Shown piece by piece: positions 34,641 to 40,292 of a DNA stretch of 40,292 nucleotides; the first letter of the stretch is position 1; each line of letters opens with the position of its first letter. The stretch spans positions 1-40,292 of the forward strand of contig JAQXXT010000089.1 in assembly GCA_029226205.1 (NCBI GenBank), written 5' to 3'. A model generated the notes under the pieces. It made no database searches. It worked only from the letters and a program-made list of their open reading frames with translations, and was not told where the DNA came from. This DNA is from Prevotellaceae bacterium. GTDB lineage: Bacteria; Bacteroidota; Bacteroidia; Bacteroidales; Bacteroidaceae. The translations under genes and the position numbers were made by a program.

Positions 34641-35948
34641 CTGTCGGATGAAGACATTGATCGGACAACCATGAAGAGACCAGTTCTCACGAATCTTATT
34701 CTCCAGGAAGCGTCGATAGTTCTCCTTGACATACTGCGGCAAATTGGCATAGAAGACGAAGGAAGGAATCTGCGTATTCGGCAACTGCGTACAGTATTTA
34801 ATCTTGATATATTTTCCTTTGATGCTCTGTGGTGGGTTTGCCTCAATGATCGGCAGCATCACCTCATTGAGCTTACTCGTACCGATACGGATCTTCCGGT
34901 TCAGATAGACCTGTTTGGCACTCTCAAGGACCTTGAAGATACGCTGCTTCGTCAGCGCGGAGGCGAAGATAATCGGGAAATCAACGAAAGGAGCCATACG
35001 CCGCTGAATGGCGCTCTTGAAAGTATCGATGACCTTCTGACTCTTGTCGGGCACGAGGTCCCATTTATTGACCACTACGACCAGACTCTTATTATTTTTC
35101 TGAATAAGCTGGAAGATATTCATATCCTGTGACTCCACACCACGGGTGGCATCAAGCATGAGGATACATACATCACTGTTCTCAATAGCACGAATGGAAC
35201 GCATGACTGAATAGAACTCCAGATCTTCCGTAACCTTGTTCTTTCTACGGATACCTGCCGTATCAACGAGATAAAAGTCGAAGCCGAACTTATCATAACG
35301 GGTATAGATACTGTCACGCGTCGTACCGGCAATTTCCGTCACAATATTACGGTCCTCACCGATAAAGGCATTGATGATACTGCTCTTACCGGCATTCGGA
35401 CGACCGACGACGGCGAAACGCGGGATATCTTCCTCCAAACTCTCTTCAGGATGATCGGGGAGTTTCGCCAGGATGAGGTCGAGGAGGTCACCGGTGCCGC
35501 CACCGGTAGCAGCAGAGATACACTGTGGCTCACCGAGTCCGAGCTTATAGAATTCTGAAGAGGTATAATATAAAGAGGAGTTGTCGACCTTATTCGCAAC
35601 AAGGATCACCGGCAGATGGGCACGGCGGAGAATCTGTGCCACATCCATGTCCCAGTCTGTCAGACCCGTCTCGTTATCTACGAGGAAGAGGATGAGATCT
35701 GCCTCTTCTGTGGCTACAAGGACCTGACGGCGGATAGCATCCTCAAAGATATCATCTGACTTAACGACCCAGCCACCGGTATCTACGACGGAGAACTCAT
35801 GACCATTCCACGTACATTTGCCATACTGGCGGTCACGGGTCGTACCGGCGGTATCAGAGACGATAGCCCGGCGGGACTGTGTCAATCGGTTGAATAATGT
35901 TGACTTGCCGACATTCGGTCGGCCTACAATAGCTACTAAACTTGCCAT
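34635..35948 (-). CDS. der: GTPase Der (EngA)
   Basis: Der is a double-domain GTPase required for 50S ribosome maturation. The 437-residue protein has two G domains, with P-loops GRPNVGKST (9-17) and GRPNAGKSS (182-190). Both DTAG/DTGG switch motifs are present, with NKVD (119-122) and NKWD for guanine recognition. A KH-like C-terminal domain ends FIRQK. Length is the usual one. It is the last gene of the yceD - rpmF - fabH - era - der group, although 146 bases separate it from era. Two ribosome-assembly GTPases next to each other is a frequent arrangement in Bacteroidota. Confidence 0.97.
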   Translation of the reverse strand: MASLVAIVGRPNVGKSTLFNRLTQSRRAIVSDTAGTTRDRQYGKCTWNGHEFSVVDTGGWVVKSDDIFEDAIRRQVLVATEEADLILFLVDNETGLTDWDMDVAQILRRAHLPVILVANKVDNSSLYYTSSEFYKLGLGEPQCISAATGGGTGDLLDLILAKLPDHPEESLEEDIPRFAVVGRPNAGKSSIINAFIGEDRNIVTEIAGTTRDSIYTRYDKFGFDFYLVDTAGIRRKNKVTEDLEFYSVMRSIRAIENSDVCILMLDATRGVESQDMNIFQLIQKNNKSLVVVVNKWDLVPDKSQKVIDTFKSAIQRRMAPFVDFPIIFASALTKQRIFKVLESAKQVYLNRKIRIGTSKLNEVMLPIIEANPPQSIKGKYIKIKYCTQLPNTQIPSFVFYANLPQYVKENYRRFLENKIRENWSLHGCPINVFIRQK

Positions 35949-36094
35949 TTCTTTTTGTTTTTACTGAAGTGAAACATGCTTCGGCCCTCCATGTCTTCCG
36001 CTCCGGTACGGTGGAGAGTAAACCCTACATACAGTCAGGGCCTGAAAAAATATTTATTTCCGGATCATCTTTCTTGTTGAAGAGACAACGGACC

Positions 36095-36976
36095 TTATTC
36101 GGGATTATATCCGAAATGAGTCAGCTCACGGTCGTTGTTTCGCCAGTCCTTATCGACTTTCACAAAGAGCTCTAGGAAGATCTTCTTACCGAAGAACGTC
36201 TCAAGCGACTTACGGGCTTCGGTAGAAACTTTCTTCAACGCCTTGCCCTGGTGCCCAATGATGATGCCTTTCTGTGAGTCCCGTTCGACATAGATGACGG
36301 CATTGATGCGGATGAGCTGGTCATCCTCCTTGAAACGCTCCACGACGACCTCTACACTATAGGGAATCTCTTTGGAATAATAGCGAAGGATCTTCTCACG
36401 GATGATCTCACTGACGAAGAATTTCGCCGGTTTATCGGTGAGCTGGTCCTGATCGAAATAGGCCGGTGACTCCGGAAGGAGCTCCTTGATACGTTTCATG
36501 AGCAGGTCGATACCGAACTTATTCTGTGCGGATATTGGAAGGATCTCAGCATTCGGCAGCAGGTGATGCCAGCGCTCCACGAGGTCACCAAGTTTCTGCT
36601 GGTCCGTCTCATCAATCTTATTGATCAACAGAAGAACGGGGATCTTCAGTTTACTCACTTCCGTAAGGAAGTCCTTGTTCTTCTCCGGATCTTCCACAAC
36701 ATCGGTGACATAAAGCAGGATATCCGCATCCGCCAATGCTGACTCCGAGAACTGGAGCATATATTCCTGCATCTTATAGTTCGGCTTCAACACACCGGGC
36801 GTATCCGAGAAGACAATCTGACAATTGTCCGTATTCACGATACCCATGATACGGTGGCGCGTCGTCTGCGCTTTAAAAGTGGCAATAGAGATTCGTTCAC
36901 CGACGAGCTGGTTCATCAGTGTACTCTTACCCACATTGGGGTTGCCAACAATATTTACAAATCCTGCTTTAAACAT
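36095..36976 (-). CDS. era: GTPase Era
   Basis: Era binds the 3' end of 16S rRNA and controls 30S assembly. The 293-residue protein has a G domain with P-loop GNPNVGKST (11-19), switch II DTPG (in FSDTPGVLKP) and NKID for guanine binding. A C-terminal KH domain carries GHQGKALKKVSTEARKSLE, the GxxG RNA-binding loop. The start MFKAGFVNIVG is tight against the P-loop as in other Era proteins. It lies between fabH and der; a possible terminator hairpin (37024-37058) precedes it, so part of its transcript may come from an internal promoter not recognised here. Confidence 0.97.
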   Translation of the reverse strand: MFKAGFVNIVGNPNVGKSTLMNQLVGERISIATFKAQTTRHRIMGIVNTDNCQIVFSDTPGVLKPNYKMQEYMLQFSESALADADILLYVTDVVEDPEKNKDFLTEVSKLKIPVLLLINKIDETDQQKLGDLVERWHHLLPNAEILPISAQNKFGIDLLMKRIKELLPESPAYFDQDQLTDKPAKFFVSEIIREKILRYYSKEIPYSVEVVVERFKEDDQLIRINAVIYVERDSQKGIIIGHQGKALKKVSTEARKSLETFFGKKIFLELFVKVDKDWRNNDRELTHFGYNPE

Positions 36977-37023
36977 GAAGTTATATTTTTAGGGGTTGAA
37001 TGATCAGGGGTGGAGAGACAAGA

Positions 37024-37058
37024 AACGCATCCTTCCTTGACTGGAGAAAAGATGCGTT
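37024..37058 (-). terminator. Putative attenuator hairpin between fabH and era
   Basis: AACGCATC (37024-37031) and GATGCGTT (37051-37058) form an 8-bp stem with a 19-nt loop. On the minus strand it is followed by TTCTTGTCTCT, a weak U-tract. Since era lies downstream on the same strand, partial termination fits best. Confidence 0.5.
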
Positions 37059-37079
37059 ATCCTGTAGATACAATATCTT

Positions 37080-38099
37080 TTATTTTGCTGTTGCAAACTT
37101 AGAACCGTCATATGCCCATTTGTAGAACGAAGCACCATGAACAAAACCGGCACCAAAAGCGGTGAAGATGACATTATCACCCTTCCGCATATTCGTCTCA
37201 TTGTCCCAAAGGGCGAGAGGAATAGTAGCGGAACTGGTATTGCCGTAATGCTCAATGTTCACGACCACCTTATCCATCGGGATACCGGCGCGCTTGGTGA
37301 CGGCCTCAATGATACGGAGGTTTGCCTCATGGGGAACGACCCACTTCACATCATCAGCCGTAAGGTTGTTCATCTCCATGATCTTCTGGACATCATCGCC
37401 CATATCGGTCACAGCATAACGGAACACCGTGCGGCCCTCCTGATAGAGGTAGTGGAGCTTGTGATCTACCGTGAAACGTGACGGCGGACAGACAGAACCT
37501 CCAGCCTTCATGTGAAGGTAAGGAAGTCCCTTGCCATCCGTGCGAAGGAAAGAGTTGACAACACCGACATTCTCTTCTTCCGTAGCCTCGAGAAGGACGG
37601 CACCGGCGCCATCACCGAAAAGGACGCACGTGGAACGGTCGGTATAATCAACCATTGACGACATCTTATCAGCACCGATGACGATAATCTTCTTGTAACG
37701 TCCGCTTTGGATCATACTTGCTGCTACATCCAGCGTATAGAGGAAGCCACAGCAGGCAGCAGAGAAATCGAATGCGAAAGCATTCTTCAATCCTAGTTTA
37801 CCGAGGACGATAGAAGCCGTAGAAGGGAACTTGTAGTCGGGAGTCGTTGTCGTAACGATAAGGGCGTCGATAGTATCCGGATCAACACCGGTCTTCTGGA
37901 TGAGCTGCTTGGCAGCTTTACGAGCCATATAACTCGTGCCGAGCCCCTCTTCCGTAAGGATACGACGCTCCTTGATTCCAACGCGAGTGGTTATCCATTC
38001 ATCGGTGGTGTCGACCATGCGTGACAGTTCCTCATTGCTGAGGACATAGTCAGGGACATAGCCGCCGACACCGGTGATGATCGCGTTAATCTTTCCCAT
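37080..38099 (-). CDS. fabH: Beta-ketoacyl-ACP synthase III
   Basis: FabH starts fatty acid synthesis by condensing an acyl-CoA with malonyl-ACP. The 339-residue thiolase-fold protein has the Cys nucleophile C116 in SAACCGFLYTL. The His lies in VPHEANLRIIEA and the Asn in NIEHYGNTSSATIP, completing the Cys-His-Asn triad. A typical start (INAIITGVGGYVPDYVL) and GIKERR follow the family. The second Cys next to the nucleophile (AACC) replaces the more usual Ala. It starts only 3 bases after the stop of rpmF, the classic rpmF - fabH neighbourhood in which ribosome protein and lipid synthesis are co-expressed. Confidence 0.96.
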   Translation of the reverse strand: MGKINAIITGVGGYVPDYVLSNEELSRMVDTTDEWITTRVGIKERRILTEEGLGTSYMARKAAKQLIQKTGVDPDTIDALIVTTTTPDYKFPSTASIVLGKLGLKNAFAFDFSAACCGFLYTLDVAASMIQSGRYKKIIVIGADKMSSMVDYTDRSTCVLFGDGAGAVLLEATEEENVGVVNSFLRTDGKGLPYLHMKAGGSVCPPSRFTVDHKLHYLYQEGRTVFRYAVTDMGDDVQKIMEMNNLTADDVKWVVPHEANLRIIEAVTKRAGIPMDKVVVNIEHYGNTSSATIPLALWDNETNMRKGDNVIFTAFGAGFVHGASFYKWAYDGSKFATAK

Positions 38100-38102
38100 T
38101 GT

Positions 38103-38288
38103 TTACTCTGCAGTCTCCTTAACAACAGCAACCTTACCGCGGTAGTAACCGCAAGTAGGACATACCGTGTGGTATACGTAGTAAGCACCACAGTTCGGGC
38201 ATACAGCCAGCGTGGGGGCTACTGCCTTGTCATGAGTTCTTCTCTTGAGTGTACGAGTCTTTGACTGTCTTCTTTTAGGATGTGCCAT
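38103..38288 (-). CDS. rpmF: Ribosomal protein L32
   Basis: L32 is a small zinc-containing protein of the 50S subunit. The 61-residue protein starts MAHPKRRQSKTRTLKRRTHD, the standard basic N-terminus. A four-Cys zinc ribbon follows: C30, C33, C43, C46 (CPNC and CPTC). The presence of all four Cys shows the zinc-binding C+ form. It lies between yceD and fabH with short gaps on both sides, the widely conserved order. Confidence 0.97.
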   Translation of the reverse strand: MAHPKRRQSKTRTLKRRTHDKAVAPTLAVCPNCGAYYVYHTVCPTCGYYRGKVAVVKETAE

Positions 38289-38317
38289 AATTGCTTAAAT
38301 GTTTTTATTTTTAATTT

Positions 38318-38839
38318 TTATTCTATCTTGAGTTTTTTGAGGGCCGCCCAGCGCGGATCTATCTCTTCTGGCGTTTCCTCGTCGCTTCGGGCGGCGGAGT
38401 GCTCTTGGAGCTTCTCGATCATGGCAGGATTGCACTTTCCAGGTTCGTGCACGTGCCGGATAGGGACTGCCAGTGCGACAGACTCATAGAGATGCCAGGC
38501 GATATCGAGTATTCCTTCGTCCTCGGCCACAATCACCAAGTCATCCTCTTCTGAGGTCTCCTCTCCAAAATTCACGACAAATTCATCATCGACGGTAATC
38601 GGCTGTTGCATGTCGTCAAGGCAGAGATCACACGGCACGATAACCGTTCCCTCACCATGACAATGCACCTCAAAGATATCCTCCACACGGTTGATAGTCA
38701 GCGTCACCGCCACCTCACCACGGGTGATGTCCGTAGAAGCCACAGCTTCGAAGAAAGCATCATCAAGGCTGTAACAGAGCGTGTTGACACCCTGCTTCAG
38801 ACCCTTCAAATCAATCTTCAAAGACTCTAAACTGCACAT
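38318..38839 (-). CDS. yceD: YceD/DUF177 family protein
   Basis: The ATG at 38837-38839 gives 173 residues; a TTG two codons upstream is less likely. The protein matches the YceD (DUF177) group by its LDDMQQPITVD block after a Cys pair (CDLC; family pattern CxRC). An acidic FGEETSEEDDLVI region and the ending IDPRWAALKKL, the family's C-terminal DPR-W-L motif, complete it. YceD proteins are involved in 23S rRNA or ribosome accumulation in plants and bacteria. The usual genetic neighbour is rpmF, as here. It heads the operon with a -7 box 30 nt upstream. Confidence 0.9.
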   Translation of the reverse strand: MCSLESLKIDLKGLKQGVNTLCYSLDDAFFEAVASTDITRGEVAVTLTINRVEDIFEVHCHGEGTVIVPCDLCLDDMQQPITVDDEFVVNFGEETSEEDDLVIVAEDEGILDIAWHLYESVALAVPIRHVHEPGKCNPAMIEKLQEHSAARSDEETPEEIDPRWAALKKLKIE

Positions 38840-38868
38840 TTCCAATACCTTGTTTATAAACTAGGGTG

Positions 38869-38876
38869 CAAAGTTA
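38869..38876 (-). promoter_or_regulatory. -7 box of the yceD-rpmF-fabH promoter
   Basis: On the minus strand TAACTTTG matches the -7 consensus. At the -33 distance only TTACG is seen. The leader before the yceD ATG is about 25 nt. Confidence 0.55.
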
Positions 38877-38915
38877 CGAATAAATTTCGAGATAACGTAA
38901 TTTTTCCTCTAAAAA

Positions 38916-40082
38916 TTAACGAGGAATCTCTATTCTGAATGTTGTACCCTTTCCAATCTCACTACGCTTGACCCAGATACGGCCATGATGATACTCTTCC
39001 ACGATTCTCTTCGCAAGACTAAGTCCGAGACCCCAGCCACGTTTCTTCGTCGTAAAACCGGGTTTAAAGACGCGACGCATATCTTGTTTACGCATACCTT
39101 TACCCGTATCGGTCACCTCAATATATACTTTCTTCGGCAATTCGCCAACGGTAATGGTTATCTGACCTGCTGCCGTTCCCATAGCATCAACGGCATTCTT
39201 ACAGAGGTTCTCGATTACCCATTCAAAGAGAGAGCCACTCAAGTTAACCACAACATCATGATCCGGGAAAATGCAATTTATCTTGATCTTCTTCGATGTT
39301 CTACGGTCCATATAGTCCGTCACATGAGCAATAACCATATTCAGACTTGTAGGAGTCGGCTCCGGTAGGGAGCCAATCTTAGAGAACCGCTCAGCGATCA
39401 GCTGCAGTCTCTTCACATCCTTATCCATTTCCGGAATAAGATCATCCTGCGGATAGGTCTCTTTGAGCATCTCCGTCCATGCCATCAAAGAAGAAATCGG
39501 CGTACCTAACTGATGTGCCGTTTCTTTACTCAATCCCACCCAAACCTTATTCTGTTCCGCCTTTTTAGAAGTCAATAAGGCAAAAATGGCAACAACAACG
39601 AAGAGCAAGACAACACCCAGTTGTACGTAAGGATACCAAGCCAGACGTTTCAATAAACTCGACTCATCATAACAGACATCAATATAATCCTTTGGACTAA
39701 TGTCTTTCAGATAGATTCTAATGACACGCCCTTCAAAAGACATCCGACGACCCCAATCTTCAAACCATTGAATACTATCATTCTTAACCGTAGAAGGAAC
39801 AGAGAGATTACGGGAAGTAGAATAACGCCCCTGTCGGTCAAGAACAACAACAGGGATGGTATGGTTACCATTAAGCACACGGAGGACAAGCGACAGATCG
39901 GTTGTCTCCGTAGCCGTATTCAAAGAGCGCATGGCCTCAGCCCACACCTCCATCTTGTTACGTTCCTCCTCCTCCAGATCTCGTGTCAGAAGGTGAGACA
40001 CGAAAAGAGAAGTAACAGCAATCAGGATAGCTGCCACAACAAGAGAAACCTTGATATGTTCAATCGTATGGAAAAAATTCAT
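38916..40082 (-). CDS. Sensor histidine kinase
   Basis: The 388-residue membrane sensor has two membrane segments (about 11-30 and 150-170) enclosing a periplasmic domain of about 115 residues without a recognisable PAS or HAMP module. The dimerisation box is ETAHQLGTPISSLMAW with H190, the HQLGTP form rather than HELRTP. The ATPase domain has the N box NLCKNAVDAM, G1 DTGKGM and G2 WGLGLSLAKRI. A response regulator is not adjacent, so this is an orphan kinase here. Its ATG lies only 14 bases after the rRNA operon terminator and no separate promoter is seen. The signal it senses cannot be inferred from sequence. Confidence 0.9.
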   Translation of the reverse strand: MNFFHTIEHIKVSLVVAAILIAVTSLFVSHLLTRDLEEEERNKMEVWAEAMRSLNTATETTDLSLVLRVLNGNHTIPVVVLDRQGRYSTSRNLSVPSTVKNDSIQWFEDWGRRMSFEGRVIRIYLKDISPKDYIDVCYDESSLLKRLAWYPYVQLGVVLLFVVVAIFALLTSKKAEQNKVWVGLSKETAHQLGTPISSLMAWTEMLKETYPQDDLIPEMDKDVKRLQLIAERFSKIGSLPEPTPTSLNMVIAHVTDYMDRRTSKKIKINCIFPDHDVVVNLSGSLFEWVIENLCKNAVDAMGTAAGQITITVGELPKKVYIEVTDTGKGMRKQDMRRVFKPGFTTKKRGWGLGLSLAKRIVEEYHHGRIWVKRSEIGKGTTFRIEIPR

Positions 40083-40096
40083 CTAAGGGAATAACG

Positions 40097-40133
40097 AAAA
40101 AGCCTCGGAGATATTGCTATCTTCGAGGCTTTT
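40097..40133 (-). terminator. rRNA operon terminator
   Basis: AAAAGCCTCG (40098-40107) and CGAGGCTTTT (40124-40133) form a 10-bp stem followed on the minus strand by a T-rich tract (TTTTTCGTTATT). It lies 18 bases after the 5S rRNA and directly upstream of the kinase gene. Confidence 0.85.
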
Positions 40134-40151
40134 CTTATTTTAAAAGAAAAG

Positions 40152-40261
<110 letters not shown>

Positions 40262-40292
40262 AAGGGGGTTGACGTATCTTGACAAGCAAAAC

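Noticed and set aside
35949..36094. Possible further REP element between era and der (GTAGGG on the minus strand near 36023)
   Set aside because: The head is present but the following bases do not form a stem directly next to it; only a weak CTCC/GGAG pairing is found.

Overview
The window is a chromosomal segment of a Bacteroidota bacterium, most likely Prevotellaceae (Prevotella sensu lato). This rests on the gene families (OstA-like LPS export protein, paired SurA/PpiC-type isomerases, a Bacteroidota-type metallophosphoesterase lipoprotein, a short OmpA porin, a GH5 endoglucanase), on promoters of the Bacteroidota type (TTTG, 19-20 nt, TAnnTTTG), and on the near absence of Shine-Dalgarno sequences. 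Almost all of it is core housekeeping sequence, mostly coded on the minus strand.

Layout from left to right: a REP-like palindrome array (1-141); rsmD (+); a REP pair; a dnaG - TPR membrane protein - cls operon (-); a divergent Rpn/PD-(D/E)XK protein (+); a GH5 endoglucanase (-); a gene-free region of about 0.8 kb with palindromes and a second REP cluster (8020-8861); an RluB-like pseudouridine synthase with a Gly/Gln/Tyr/Arg repeat arm - asnS - metallophosphoesterase lipoprotein - TraB/GumN-like protein (-); purB (-); tRNA-Val(TAC); an OmpA-family protein (-); guaB - PpiC - PpiC/SurA - OstA - mutL (-); clpP - clpX - recQ (-) preceded by tig (-); lptB (-) divergent from mlaE - mlaF - small lipoprotein (+); yceD - rpmF - fabH - era - der (-); a sensor histidine kinase (-); and a 5S rRNA closing an rRNA operon that enters from the right edge.

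Genes are grouped by role. PpiC/SurA chaperones with OstA, and LptB facing MlaEF, form an envelope-biogenesis theme. tig-clpP-clpX is a protein folding and degradation block. yceD-rpmF-fabH-era-der is the conserved ribosome/fatty-acid cluster. No prophage, insertion sequence, CRISPR array or defence island is visible.

The least ordinary material is non-coding. There are eleven palindromic elements in three clusters, with different stems but a common GTAG (once GTGG) head, as expected for REP sequences moved by a RAYT transposase elsewhere in the genome. The gene-free 8.1-8.6 kb stretch holds a 26-bp operator-like palindrome and a cluster of CGTAAACA motifs. A long inverted repeat between tig and clpP has the clpP -7 box in its loop. 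Protein oddities include ClpP with Asn in place of the catalytic Asp, a TraB/GumN protein without its usual His residues, and an mlaEF operon with an NTF2-like lipoprotein candidate where an MCE protein would be expected.
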